From positions 2,480,001 to 2,544,000 of the forward strand of contig NZ_CP038462.1 of NCBI RefSeq assembly GCF_004777465.1: a stretch of DNA of 64,000 nt. The letters are read 5' to 3'. The notes under the pieces were generated by a model. That model was not told where the DNA came from and searched no databases. It saw only the letters and a list, made by a program, of their open reading frames with translations. Made by a program: the position numbers and the translations under genes. Shown here piece by piece: positions 15,577-24,861 of this stretch. The stretch comes from Nocardioides daphniae. GTDB lineage: Bacteria; Actinomycetota; Actinomycetes; Propionibacteriales; Nocardioidaceae. Positions within the stretch are counted from its first letter, which is position 1. Each line of letters starts with the position of its first letter.

Positions 15577-16896
15577 TCAGTGGCCCAGCGCCTGGCTGAC
15601 GGCGTGGATGAGCAGGCCGACGAAGCCGCCGACGACGGTGCCGTTGATCCGGATGAACTGCAGGTCGCGCCCGACGTGGAGCTCGATCTTCTCCGCCGCC
15701 TCGCGGCCGTCCCAGCGCTCGATCGTGTGGGTGATGACGGTGGTGACCTCGGCGCCGTAGCGGGCGACCACGAAGACCGCCGCGTCAGCGGCCATCCGGT
15801 CGAGCCGCTCCCGCAGAGTGGCGTCGGAGCGCAGCGTCGCCCCGAGGTTGAGCAGCTCGACGACCGCTCGCTCCCGCAGCGCGCCCGAGGGGTCGCGCAG
15901 CGAGGTGAGGGTCGCGCGACGCAGCGCGTTCCACACCGACACCACCGTCGAGCAGCGCGTGCGACCGTGCGGTGACCTGCGGTGGTCGAGCAGCCGCTCC
16001 TTCATCGCCTCGGCCCGCGCCTGCGTGGCCTCGTCGTGCAGGAGGTCCTTCGCCAGCTGCTCGAGCATCGAGTCGAACGCCTCACGGGCGTGGTGGCGCG
16101 GGTCGTCGCGGATGTCCTCGAGCCACTTGAGCGCCTCGGTGTGGAGCTTGGCGGTGACCACCTCGTTGAGCCGCGGCGGCGTCCACCACGGAGCGCGCTC
16201 CGACAGCACCCGGGCGAAGGTCTCGGGGTTGTCGAGCAGCCAGCGGTGCAGCTCGACGACGCCCAGGTCGACGAGGCCGTGGTGCACGCCGTCGTCGACG
16301 ACCTCGGTCAGCAGGCTGCCGGCCAACGGGGCGACGGGCTCCTCGCGGAAGCGCGGCACCAGCGCCTGGGTGACGAAGTCGACGACGTGCTCGTCGCGCA
16401 CCTTCCCCAGCGCGATCGCCGCGACCTCGGAGGCCTCGTCGACCACGCGGCGGGCGTGCGCTTCGTCGTGCAACCACTCGCCGATCCGCAACGAGATCGT
16501 GGAGGCCGCCACCCGGTCGCGGATGATCTCCTCCTGGAGGAAGTTCTCCCCGACGAACTCCTCGAGGCCGCGGCCCAGCTCGTCCTTGCGCTTCGGCACC
16601 AGCGCCGTGTGCGGGATCGGCAGTCCGAGCGGATGGCGGAAGAGCGCCGTCACGGCGAACCAGTCCGCGATCGCGCCGACCATGGAGGCCTCGGCGCCGG
16701 CGTTGACGTAGCCCCAGAACCCGTCGCGGCCGAGCGTGGCGACGTACACCACCGCGGCCAGCACGAGCAGGCCGACGGCGACCGTACGCATGATCCTCAG
16801 GCCGCGGCGACGCGCGGCGTCGGCGGCGGGCTCGGGGGTCACGATCGAGATCGGGGTCTCGCGGCGGTGCGTGGCGGTGTCAGTCATCCCCTCCAT
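15577..16896 (-). CDS. DUF445 family membrane protein
   Basis: A 439-residue protein with a transmembrane segment near residues 36-55 (TVAVGLLVLAAVVYVATL), a glycine-rich A-G-A-E-A-S-M-V-G-A-I-A-D-W-F-A-V-T-A-L-F motif typical of DUF445, a long helical body and a C-terminal hydrophobic segment (INGTVVGGFVGLLIHAVS). Function is unknown in the family. Around residue 300-315 (15955-16005) the sequence HRRSPHGRTRCSTVVS looks scrambled; reading the next frame gives QVTARSHALLDGGV, so two compensating indels are likely. Start is ATG 16896 or ATG 16887. It is divergent from the cytidylyltransferase gene. Confidence 0.85.
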   Translation of the reverse strand: MEGMTDTATHRRETPISIVTPEPAADAARRRGLRIMRTVAVGLLVLAAVVYVATLGRDGFWGYVNAGAEASMVGAIADWFAVTALFRHPLGLPIPHTALVPKRKDELGRGLEEFVGENFLQEEIIRDRVAASTISLRIGEWLHDEAHARRVVDEASEVAAIALGKVRDEHVVDFVTQALVPRFREEPVAPLAGSLLTEVVDDGVHHGLVDLGVVELHRWLLDNPETFARVLSERAPWWTPPRLNEVVTAKLHTEALKWLEDIRDDPRHHAREAFDSMLEQLAKDLLHDEATQARAEAMKERLLDHRRSPHGRTRCSTVVSVWNALRRATLTSLRDPSGALRERAVVELLNLGATLRSDATLRERLDRMAADAAVFVVARYGAEVTTVITHTIERWDGREAAEKIELHVGRDLQFIRINGTVVGGFVGLLIHAVSQALGH

Positions 16897-16925
16897 CCTG
16901 CCCTGCTCGTGAAAGGATGACGCCC

Positions 16926-17321
16926 ATGTCCCGCACCGTCCTCACGTTCGGCACCTTCGACGTCTTCCACGTCGGTCACCTGCGGATCCTGGAGCGGGCC
17001 GCCGCGCTGGGTGACCGCCTGGTGGTGGGCGTCTCCGCCGACGAGCTCAACATGAGGAAGAAGGGGCGCACCCCGGTCTTCAGCCAGGCCGAGCGGCTGG
17101 CCATCGTCAAGGCCCTGAAGGTGGTCGACGAGGTCTTCGTCGAGGAGAGCCTCGAGCAGAAGCGTGACTACATCGTCGAGCACGGCGCCGACGTCCTGGT
17201 GATGGGTGACGACTGGGCCGGCAAGTTCGACGAGTTCAACGACGTCTGCGAGGTCGTCTACCTCGCGCGCACCCCCGCCATCTCCACCACCGCGATCATC
17301 GAACACATCGCGGACCTGTGA
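16926..17321 (+). CDS. Cytidylyltransferase-family nucleotidyltransferase (TagD-like)
   Basis: A 131-residue enzyme with the nucleotidyltransferase signature TFGTFDVFHVGHLRILERA (HxGH) and the C-terminal ISTTAIIE motif (ISTT replacing R-T-x-G-I-S-T-T). Closest known type is glycerol-3-phosphate cytidylyltransferase (TagD/GCT), which makes CDP-glycerol for teichoic-type polymers; an FAD synthetase-like role is less likely. I prefer ATG 16926 because AAGGA lies 8 nt upstream; an in-frame ATG at 16917 is the alternative. Its TGA overlaps the GTG of the next gene (GTGA), which suggests coupling to the secreted protease gene. Confidence 0.82.
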   Translation: MSRTVLTFGTFDVFHVGHLRILERAAALGDRLVVGVSADELNMRKKGRTPVFSQAERLAIVKALKVVDEVFVEESLEQKRDYIVEHGADVLVMGDDWAGKFDEFNDVCEVVYLARTPAISTTAIIEHIADL

Positions 17322-18834
17322 CCCGCCTGCTGCCTGCCCTGACGGCGGGCCTGCTGAGTGCCCTGCTCACGCTGGGCAGCCTGTCGGGGCTCCCCGCCGC
17401 CTCAGCCGCGGCCACCACCGAGCAGCCGGACGACGCCGCGGCCGCGCTCGCCACCGCCCTCGACCAGGTCGCCGGCGAGACGCCCGACCGCTCCGCCGGC
17501 GGGGAGGCCGAGCCACACCCCGACCTCTCACTGGCCCTGCGCGACCTCTGGCTGGCGCGCCAGGACCTGACCGGCCCCGACCGCCGTGCCGCTGCCCGGC
17601 TGCTGGCCCGCCCGACCACCGCCGCCGCTCCCGCCCAGTGGCGCTACCCCAGCGGCACCACCCCTGAGCGCCTGTGCGGCGTCGAGGTCTGCATCACCCG
17701 GGTCACCACCTCCCGCCACGCGGCCTCCGACGCCTGGGCCGCGCGCACCCTCGAGCTGGTCGAGACGACCTGGCGCCGCGTGGTCGACGACCTCGGCTAC
17801 CGCGCCCCGCCGACGACGTGGACGCCGGCGGCGACGACCGCTTCGACGTCTACCTGGCCGACCTCTCCCCGCAGGGCTACTACGGCTTCTGCGCCCCTGA
17901 GGACCTGCTGCCCGGCCAGAACGCCCGCGCCACGTCGTACTGCGTGCTCGACAACGACATGCTCGGACTCGGCGGGCGCCCCGACGACGCGCTCGCCGCC
18001 ACCGCGGCGCACGAGTTCTTCCACGCGGTGCAGTTCAACTACGACCTCTCCGAGGACTCCTGGTTCATGGAGTCGTCGGCCACCTGGGTCGAGGAGGTCG
18101 TCTTCGACGCCGTCGACGACAACCGCCAGTTCCTCGGCAAGGGCCAGCTCGGCTCCCCCACCACGCCGCTCGACGCCGCGGCGGGCCACTACGGCAACTG
18201 GATCTTCGTGCAGTTCCTCGCCCAACGCTTCGGCGACGGCGTCGTGCGTCGGGTCTGGGAGCGCCTCGACGCCTCCCGCGGCGCGCTCGACGAGTGGTCG
18301 CTGCAGGGGGTCCGCTCGGTGCTGGCTGCACGCGGCGTGGCCTGGCCGTCGTTCTACGCCGACTTCGCCCGCGCCAACCTCTTCCCCCGGCGCCACTACC
18401 GTGAGGGCGCTGCCTACCGCGCGGCCCCGGTCACCGACCACCTCCGGCTGGACCGTTCCCGCCAGCGGGCAACCCGGACCGCCGCGGTGCGCCACCTGTC
18501 GTCGCGCACCACCGGGGTCACGGTCGGCGCGCTGCCGCGCGGTCGGCGTACGTTGCGCCTCGACCTCCGGGCCTCGCACGCGGCGTACGCCCGGGTGTCG
18601 CTGCTCGTGCACCGCGCCGACGGCTCGTTGCGGCTGCGGCGCGTGACGCTGGACCGCAAGGGTCGTGCCACGGCGCGGATCCCGGCGTCACGGGCCAAGG
18701 TGCGGCGCGTCGTCGTGCTCACCGTGCACACCGCCGCCGACCACCGTCGCTGCGGCGGGGCGTCGGGGTGGGCCTGCGGCGGCGACCCGGTCGGCGCGCT
18801 GTCGTGGCGCCTGACCGCGCGCCTCGTGCGCTGA
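17318..18834 (+). CDS. Secreted putative zinc metalloprotease (MXAN_6640-like), frameshifted
   Basis: A ~505-residue exported protein. A signal peptide is clear at residues 1-30 (LLPALTAGLLSALLTLGSL, cleavage near AASAAA). Near 17810 the frame changes between VDDLGYRAPP and DVDAGGDDRFDVYLADLSP. The zinc motif HEFFH is in ATAAHEFFHAVQFNYD, with a downstream Glu in ESSATWVEEVVFDA. Pairs of Cys suggest disulfides outside the cell. The C-terminal ~150 residues are Arg-rich beta structure. It resembles putative metalloproteases of the MXAN_6640 family; substrate unknown. GTG start overlaps the upstream stop. Confidence 0.75.
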
Positions 18835-18849
18835 GGGCCCAGCGCCCAG

Positions 18850-20526
18850 TCAGCCCTGCAGCATGGCCGCGACCTCGCGGCGCAGCACCTTGCCCATCGG
18901 GTTGGTGGGCAGCGCGTCCACGACGACCACGCGGCGCGGCACCTTGTAGGGCGTGAGCTCACCGCGGGCGAACTGGCGCAGCCCGTCGGGGTCGACGGTC
19001 TCGCCCTCGGCCGGGACCACCGCGGCGACGACCTCCTCGGCGCCGTCCGACGACCGCACACCCACGACCGCCGCGTCCCCCACGCTCGGGTGGCGGCGCA
19101 GCACGGCCTCGACCTCGGAGGGGTAGACGTTGAAGCCGCCGGTGATGACGACCTCCTTGATCCGGTCGACCACGGTGATGAAGCCGTCCTCGGCCATCGT
19201 CACGATGTCGCCGGTGCGGAACCAGCCGTCGTGGAAGGCGGCCTCGGTCTCCTCGGGCAGGCCGCGGTAGCCGTCGAAGACCTGCGGGCCCTTCACCAGG
19301 AGCTCGCCGCGCTCGCCCAGCGGGACCTCGCGGTCGAGCTCCTCGGGGTCGACGATGCGGATCTCCGTGTCGGGGAAGGGCACGCCGATCGAGCCGGGGC
19401 GCCGGCCCTTCGACATCGGGTTGCCGACGATCACCGGGGAGGTCTCGGTCAGGCCGTAGCCCTCCACGAGCAGGCCACCAGTCGCGGCCTCCCAGCGCTC
19501 GACGAGCGGCGCCTGCAGCGCCATGGCGCCCGACAGCGCCCACTTGATGCCGCGGATGGAGACGCCACTGCGCTCCGCCTCGTCGACGATCTTTTGGTAG
19601 AGCGGCGGGACGGCCGGCACGAAGGAGGGGACGTCGCGCTTGATCGCCTCCATCACCAGCGGCAGCTCGGGCTTGGGCAGGAGCACCAGCTTGGCCGCCA
19701 CCGAGAGGCCCAGCAGGACGCTGACGGTGACGCCGTAGGCGTGGAAGAGGGGCAGCGCGACCAGCACCGACTCCTGGCCGGGGACCATCCCGGAGACCCA
19801 CTGCTGGCCCTGGAGGACGTTGGCGACCAGGTTGCGGTGGCGCAGCGGGACGCCCTTGGGGGCGCCGGTGGTGCCCGAGGTGTAGAGCGTGAGCGCCACG
19901 TCGTCGGCGACCGGGCGCGGGTGGTCGTCGGTCAGCGGGGCGTGGTCGAGCAGCTCGCGCCAAGCGATGGTGCCGGGGGCCGGGGCGTGCAGCTGGTCGC
20001 GGGCGGCCCGGGCCTTGGCGATCGGCAGCTTCAGGGCGAGGCGCTTGGCCAGCGGCAGCTCGGCGGTCAGGTCGACGGCCACCACCTGCTCGAGGGCGCA
20101 GCCCTCCTTGAGCGAACCCACCACGCCGGCGACCTTGTCCCAGACGATCGCGACGCGGGCGCCGTGGTCGGCGAAGGGGCCACGCAGCTCGGCGGCGGTG
20201 TAGAGCGGGTTGTGCTCGACGACGGTCGCTCCCAGGCGCAGCACCGCCATGAAGGCGATCACGTTCTGCGGGCAGTTGGGCATTACCAGGGCGACGCAGT
20301 CGCCGGCCCCGACGCCCAGGTCACGCAGCGCGGCGGCGACCCGCAGGACGGCGTCGTGGGTGTCGGCGTACGAGGTGGTGCGGCCCATGAAGTCGAGGGC
20401 CGGTCGGTCGGCGTGCGCCCGGGCGGCCTGCTCGAAGAGGTCGAGGACCGTGGTGTCGCCGTACTCGAGGGTGAGCGGCACACCGGGGGCGTAGGACTCC
20501 GCCCACCGAGGGGACTGGGCACACAT
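18850..20526 (-). CDS. AMP-forming acyl-CoA synthetase (long-chain fatty acid-CoA ligase type)
   Basis: A 558-residue ANL-family enzyme that activates a carboxylate with ATP and transfers it to CoA. The phosphate loop is LTLYTSGTTGAPKGVPLRH, A5 is VEGYGLTETSPV, A7 is GWFRTGDI and A8 is VVDRIKEVVITGGFNVYP. The catalytic Lys is in PTNPMGKVLRREV. Size and motifs fit medium/long-chain fatty acyl-CoA ligases (FadD-like); the exact chain length is not evident. GGAAGG lies before the ATG at 20526, which supports this start over longer alternatives. It is divergent from the patatin gene; both handle fatty acyl groups. Confidence 0.88.
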   Translation of the reverse strand: MCAQSPRWAESYAPGVPLTLEYGDTTVLDLFEQAARAHADRPALDFMGRTTSYADTHDAVLRVAAALRDLGVGAGDCVALVMPNCPQNVIAFMAVLRLGATVVEHNPLYTAAELRGPFADHGARVAIVWDKVAGVVGSLKEGCALEQVVAVDLTAELPLAKRLALKLPIAKARAARDQLHAPAPGTIAWRELLDHAPLTDDHPRPVADDVALTLYTSGTTGAPKGVPLRHRNLVANVLQGQQWVSGMVPGQESVLVALPLFHAYGVTVSVLLGLSVAAKLVLLPKPELPLVMEAIKRDVPSFVPAVPPLYQKIVDEAERSGVSIRGIKWALSGAMALQAPLVERWEAATGGLLVEGYGLTETSPVIVGNPMSKGRRPGSIGVPFPDTEIRIVDPEELDREVPLGERGELLVKGPQVFDGYRGLPEETEAAFHDGWFRTGDIVTMAEDGFITVVDRIKEVVITGGFNVYPSEVEAVLRRHPSVGDAAVVGVRSSDGAEEVVAAVVPAEGETVDPDGLRQFARGELTPYKVPRRVVVVDALPTNPMGKVLRREVAAMLQG

Positions 20527-20644
20527 GGAATCGCCTTCCGGACGCAGGGCGGCACGGGCCGTACACATCGGTCCGCGCCACGACAAAACTACAACGCGGC
20601 GCTGGTGCCTCCGCGCCACCGGGTCCGGCTGCAGGGTCGCTGGC

Positions 20645-20650
20645 TAGCAT
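20645..20650 (+). promoter_or_regulatory. -10 element TAGCAT, leaderless patatin promoter
   Basis: TAGCAT, 7 nt, then the GTG at 20658. Confidence 0.5.
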
Positions 20651-20657
20651 CACGGGT

Positions 20658-21683
20658 GTGACCTCTCGTACGCGTGTCTCCCTGGCCCTGGGCGGCGGCG
20701 GCGCCCGCGGCTACGCCCACATCGGTGTCCTGCAGGTGCTCGAGGAGCACGGGTACGACGTGGTGGGCATCTCGGGCACCTCCATGGGGTCGCTGGTCGC
20801 CGCCCTGCACGCCAAGGGCGTCGTCGCCGAGTACACCGACTGGGTCACCCACCTGACGCAGCGCGACGTCATCCGCCTCCTCGACCCGGCACTCCGCTCC
20901 CCCGGCGCGATCAAGGGGGCCCGGGTGATGGCGCGGGTCTCCGAGCTCCTCGACGGGGCTCGGATCGAGGACCTGCCCATCCCCTTCACGGCCGTGGCCA
21001 CCGACCTGCTGAACCGCAAGGAGGTCTGGTTCCAGGAGGGGCCGGTCGACATGGCCGTGCGCGCCTCCATCGCGCTGCCGAGCTTCATCACCCCGGTGAT
21101 GCTCAACGGCCGCCTGCTCGCCGACGGCGGGATGATGAACCCCGTGCCGATCGCTCCGCTGAGCGGCCTCGACGTCGACCTCACGATCGCCGTCAACGTC
21201 AACGGCGCTCCCCTGCACACCTCCAGGTCGTCGCAGGTCGCCGAGTCGGCCGAGCCGCGGCCCGTCAGCGAGTGGCAGGAGAAGCTGCGGCGCAGCGCCT
21301 CCCAGGTCTTCGACAACGAGACCGGGCGTCGCCTCACCACCTGGCTGGCGGCCCGCCGCGCCGAGGGCGACCACCACGCCGACGAGCCGTCCCACGCCCC
21401 GGCGCACGAGGCAGCCGAGCCGGAGTTCGAGGACCTCCCCTCCGACCTCGGCATGCTGAGCGTCATGGAGCTCTCGCTCGACGCGCTGCAGAGCGTGGTG
21501 ACCCGCTACCGGCTCGCCAGCTATCCGCCCGACGTGATGATCACGATGCCCAAGGACATCTGCAAGACGCTCGACTTCCACCGGGCGGGCGAGCTGATCG
21601 AGGTCGGCCGCGAGTACGCCGAGAAGGCCCTGGCCCGCGGCACCGACCCCGAGGACCTGCAGCCCGACCGCGTGCAGCTCTGA
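20658..21683 (+). CDS. Patatin-like phospholipase family protein
   Basis: A 341-residue patatin/RssA-type hydrolase. The oxyanion loop is ALGGGGARGYAHIGVL, the nucleophile serine lies in ISGTSMGSLVAAL and the catalytic Asp in LLADGGMMNPVP, giving the Ser-Asp dyad. It likely releases fatty acids from lipids in the cytoplasm or at the inner membrane face. A variable acidic linker (about 220-265) precedes a C-terminal helical part. GTG start is chosen for the TAGCAT box 7 nt upstream. Divergent to the acyl-CoA ligase, which could take up the fatty acid released. Confidence 0.9.
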   Translation: MTSRTRVSLALGGGGARGYAHIGVLQVLEEHGYDVVGISGTSMGSLVAALHAKGVVAEYTDWVTHLTQRDVIRLLDPALRSPGAIKGARVMARVSELLDGARIEDLPIPFTAVATDLLNRKEVWFQEGPVDMAVRASIALPSFITPVMLNGRLLADGGMMNPVPIAPLSGLDVDLTIAVNVNGAPLHTSRSSQVAESAEPRPVSEWQEKLRRSASQVFDNETGRRLTTWLAARRAEGDHHADEPSHAPAHEAAEPEFEDLPSDLGMLSVMELSLDALQSVVTRYRLASYPPDVMITMPKDICKTLDFHRAGELIEVGREYAEKALARGTDPEDLQPDRVQL

Positions 21684-21692
21684 GCGACACTC

Positions 21693-21708
21693 CCCGCCCT
21701 CGGGCGGG
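21693..21708 (+). terminator. Short hairpin after patatin gene
   Basis: CCCGCC-CTCG-GGCGGG, 10 nt after the stop; weak, no T run. Confidence 0.35.
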
Positions 21709-21721
21709 CGGGTCAGCCGGG

Positions 21722-22843
21722 TCAGCCCCGGGACATCGGGCGACGGCGCGGGAGCATCAGCACCGCGACCAGCCCGTGCGGCTCGTTGTCCCGCAGCGCG
21801 AGGGTGCCGTGGTGGGCGAGCGCGACCGCGTGGGCCAACGGCAGGCCAGCCCGCGCGCGGGGTCCCGTCAGGTCGCTGCTCCCGCGCTCGAAGGGGCGCA
21901 CCAGCCGCGCCCGCTCGGCGGCCGCGATGCCGGGTCCGTGGTCGGAGACCTGCACGCTGACCACAGCAGGGGTGCCCACGACGTCGATGCGGACCGTGGC
22001 GTCGGGCGGCGAGTGCTGCACCGCGTTGGCGAGCAGGGCGGTCAGGGCCCGGCAGAGCAGGGCGCCGTCGATGTCGGCGTCCAGCGACTCGGGGGGTGCG
22101 TGCAGCTCGACGGTGACGTCGGGGCGCTCCAGCGTCTGGCGTACGCGGTCCAAGCACTGCCGCACCACGTCGGTGAGGTCCTCGCTGGCCAGGGTGACGT
22201 GGCCGGCAGCCTCCAGGTCGACCAGGTCGGAGACCGACCCGACCAAGTCGCGCATCCGCTCCCCCGCGTCGAGCACCGCCCGCAGCGAGCGCGCCGCCCA
22301 CCGGCAGCTGCGGCCCGAGGTCCTCCAGCAGCTCGGCGTGGCCGAGGAGAGCGGTCAACGGCGTCCTCAGCTCGTGGTTGACGGTGTCGATGAGCCGCTC
22401 GCGGAGCTCGGCCTGCTCGCGCTCGAGCGCCCGCTGGGCCGTGATGTCGGTGAAGATGACGATGCCACCCTGCACGGAGCCGTCGTCGGCCAGCAGCGGG
22501 GCACCGCTGCAGCGCAGGTGGACGCGGCGCTCCTCACCGAACTCCAGGCTGACCACCTGGTCGTGGAAGGAGGCGCCCAGCCGCGCCGGTTGAGTGGCTC
22601 CTCGGCGGGGGTGAGCAGGCGCGACCCGTCCTCGGTGCGCACCTGGAAGTGGGTGGCGATCGACTCGGCCGGCACGGGCGCGAAGTCGTTCTCGACGAGC
22701 GCCTCCAGGGCGGGACTCATCAGGGTGACGGTGCCCTCCGCGTCACTCACCGCCACTGCCAGCGTGGTGTCGTGCAGCAGCGCGTCGAGGAGTATGCCCC
22801 GGAGCGCCTCCTGCGGCGCCGGGGCGCGTTCGTCAGCAGGCAC
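21722..22843 (-). CDS. PAS-domain sensor histidine kinase, frameshifted as sequenced
   Basis: A ~373-residue soluble histidine kinase read in three segments. Segment one starts MPADERAPAPQEALRGILLD and has a PAS-like fold (VAVSDAEGTVTLMSPALEAL). After a break near 22590 the PAS continues (FTDITAQRALEREQAEL) and the H box appears as DTVNHELRTPLTALLGHAE. After a second break near 22300 come the N box (LLANAVQHS), the G1 box (DHGPGIAAAER) and an unusual G2 (RARAGLPLAHAVALAHHG). No transmembrane segment is seen. No response regulator is adjacent, so it is an orphan here. Confidence 0.78.
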
Positions 22844-22953
22844 AGGCTCTCTCTACCACGCGTGCCGGGTGCCCGCCAGCGCTCGCAGCTGCCTTCCCCA
22901 ACACGGCACACGCCGCTCCCGGCAGCGGGATCAGTGCGGCAGGAGTGCCGCCC

Positions 22954-23247
22954 TCACTGCTCCCGGATCGAGTTGTGGTTGCGGATGACCTGCTCGATGA
23001 TCAGGCCGAGGATCTTCTCCGCGAACTGCGGGTCGAGGCCGGAGCTCTCGGCCAGGCCACGCAGCCGCTTGATCTGGTACTCCTCGCGGGCCGGGTCGGC
23101 CGGCGGCATCTCGGAGACGGCCTTGAGCTCCCCCACCCGCTGGGTGCACTTGAAGCGCTCGGCGAGGAGGTGCACCAGGGCAGCGTCCAGGTTGTCGATG
23201 CTCGCGCGCAGGCGACCCAGTTCGGCGAGGGCGGTCTCGTCGGTCAT
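22954..23247 (-). CDS. Chorismate mutase, AroQ class
   Basis: A 97-residue all-helical chorismate mutase that turns chorismate into prephenate for Phe and Tyr synthesis. Active-site type residues are visible in LGRLRASIDNLDAALVHLL (Arg, Asp), ERFKCTQRVGELKA (Arg, Lys) and REEYQIKRLRGLAESSGLDP, in the order of the EcCM/AroQ fold. There is no signal peptide, so it is the cytoplasmic type. Start could be ATG 23247 (MTDETAL) or ATG 23253. aroA is 12 kb away, so the aromatic genes are scattered. Confidence 0.9.
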   Translation of the reverse strand: MTDETALAELGRLRASIDNLDAALVHLLAERFKCTQRVGELKAVSEMPPADPAREEYQIKRLRGLAESSGLDPQFAEKILGLIIEQVIRNHNSIREQ

Positions 23248-23305
23248 GGGCATATGCAAACAGGCGGACGGCACCCGCTCGGCACCGGGGCCACGACGCG
23301 GACGC

Positions 23306-23677
23306 TCATCCGCGTCGTACGAACCCTCGACGCACCCGGGCGAGCAGTCCACCGCGGGGCTGGGCGACCGGGGCAGGCTCCCGCGCACCGAGCGAGCGCA
23401 GCCGCAGGACGACGTCGTCGAGCCCGGCCCGGTGGGCTGCCGCCAGGGGCGTCGTCTCCTCCATCGCGGAGGCGACCGTGGGGTCGGCGCCGTGGTCGAG
23501 GAGGAGGTGGGCGATCTCGCGGCTGCCCGCCAGGCAGGCCTCGACCAGCACCGTCGACTGCATCTCCGGGTGGATGAAGTTGGGGTCGACCCCCGACTCC
23601 AGCTGGAAGCGCGCCAGCTCGACGTCGCCGCGCTGCGCGGCATGGAAGAGGTCCTTCCACTCAGCTCCTGCGGTCAC
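23306..23677 (-). CDS. Ankyrin-repeat protein
   Basis: A 123-residue protein with about three ankyrin repeats: WKDLFHAAQRGDVELARFQL, then TVLVEACLAGSREIAHLLLD with HGADPTVAS, and TTPLAAAHRAGLDDVVLRLR. The last ~25 residues are basic. Ankyrin repeats bind proteins; the partner is unknown. It lies alone between chorismate mutase and the MaoC-type gene on the same strand. Confidence 0.85.
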   Translation of the reverse strand: MTAGAEWKDLFHAAQRGDVELARFQLESGVDPNFIHPEMQSTVLVEACLAGSREIAHLLLDHGADPTVASAMEETTPLAAAHRAGLDDVVLRLRSLGAREPAPVAQPRGGLLARVRRGFVRRG

Positions 23678-23703
23678 CGTCTCCCCTCCTCGACGTCCGC
23701 GCG

Positions 23704-24748
23704 TCAGCGCGGGACGAAGGCCCAGTAGTCCAGGTCGAGCAGCACGCCGGGGGCGTACTTGCCGTCCTCGCCGCGCAGCGTCATCGACTCGTCACGACCC
23801 CGGGTCGCCACCAGGCGCAGGCGCAGGGCGCCGACACCCGGCGCGGAGGTCTCGGCCTTGTCGAGGACCTCGGACCACGCGTACACGGTGTCGCCGGCGA
23901 AGGCGGGCGAGGTGTGTGCGCCCCCGTTGATCGCGGCGACCAGCTGCGCGTTGGCCAGGCCGTTGAAGGAGAGCGCGCGCGCCATCGAGATGACGTGGCC
24001 GCCGTAGATGAGGCGGTTGCCGTCGACGGGCCTCGGTGTTGAAGTGCACCTTCGCCGTGTTCTGCCAGAGGCGGGTGGCCATCATGTGCTCGGCGTCGGT
24101 GAGGGTCACGCCGTCGACGTGGTCGATCTTCTCGCCCACCGCGTAGTCGTCGAAGCGGTGCGGCTCGCCGGCGGCGGCGAAGTCGTAGTCGGTGAAGTCG
24201 AGGCCCTCGGGGATCGCCAGGTCGGCGACGTCGACGACCTTGGCCAGCTCGGGCACGACGGTCTCGGGAGCGGGCGAGGAGGCGTCGCGCTTGTGCACCA
24301 TCACCCAGCGGCACCACTCGACGGCGACCTCGTCGCGCTGGTTGGTCGCCGTGGAGCGGACGTAGACCACGCCGGTCCTGCCGTTGGAGTTCTCCTTGAG
24401 GCCGATGACCTCGGACCTCGTGCTCAGCGTGTCGCCGGGGACCACCGGCTCGTGGAAGCGGCACTCCGCGTAGCCCAGGTTGGCCACGGCGTTGAGCGAG
24501 ACGTCGGGCACGGTCTTGCCGAAGCCGATGTGGAAGGCGATGAGCTCCTCGACCGGGGCGCCACGCAGCCCGACCGACGCGGCGAACTCCGCGGAGGACG
24601 GGAGCGCGAAGCGGGTCGGGTAGAGCGCGCCGTAGAGCGCCCGGTCACCCTCGGTGACGGTGCGCGGGGTCGCGTGCTCGATCACCTGGCCGACGGTGAA
24701 GTCCTCGAAGAAGTTGCCGGCATTGGTCTTGGCAGTGGTCGTGGGCAT
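23704..24748 (-). CDS. Mesaconyl-CoA hydratase-like MaoC protein, frameshifted near residue 240
   Basis: A ~345-residue double hot-dog hydratase. The N-terminal part KTNAGNFFEDFTVGQVIEHA, then FGKTVPDVSLNAVANLGYAE and EVIGLKENSNGRTGVVYVRS, closely resembles mesaconyl-CoA (beta-methylmalyl-CoA) hydratase of the ethylmalonyl-CoA pathway, as I recall it from Rhodobacter. Near 24032 the frame changes between AKVHFNTEAR and the next segment, and the C-terminus reads MARALSFNGLANAQLVAAIN to LDYWAFVPR. Start is ATG 24748, or ATG 24757. No other ethylmalonyl-CoA pathway gene is nearby. Confidence 0.75.
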
Positions 24749-24848
24749 GGCGGACATTGTGCCCAAGCCCACCGACAGCCCGCACGGGTGTGCCCGACGT
24801 CCCACTCCGCGGGCAGGTCGCCGGCTCGGGCGCCGGGACCGCGCTGCG

Positions 24849-24854
24849 TATGCT
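24849..24854 (+). promoter_or_regulatory. -10 element TATGCT, leaderless murL promoter
   Basis: TATGCT, 7 nt, then the ATG at 24862. Confidence 0.5.
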
Positions 24855-24861
24855 GGCGCGC

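Noticed and set aside
19090..20661. 523-residue plus-strand frame opposite the acyl-CoA ligase
   Set aside because: Gly/Asp/His/Val-rich composition is the usual antisense pattern of a GC-rich gene; the ligase has all ANL motifs.
20589..22556. 655-residue minus-strand frame through the patatin gene
   Set aside because: Only its 5' part (kinase PAS and H box) is real; the rest is the shadow of the patatin gene after a frame break.
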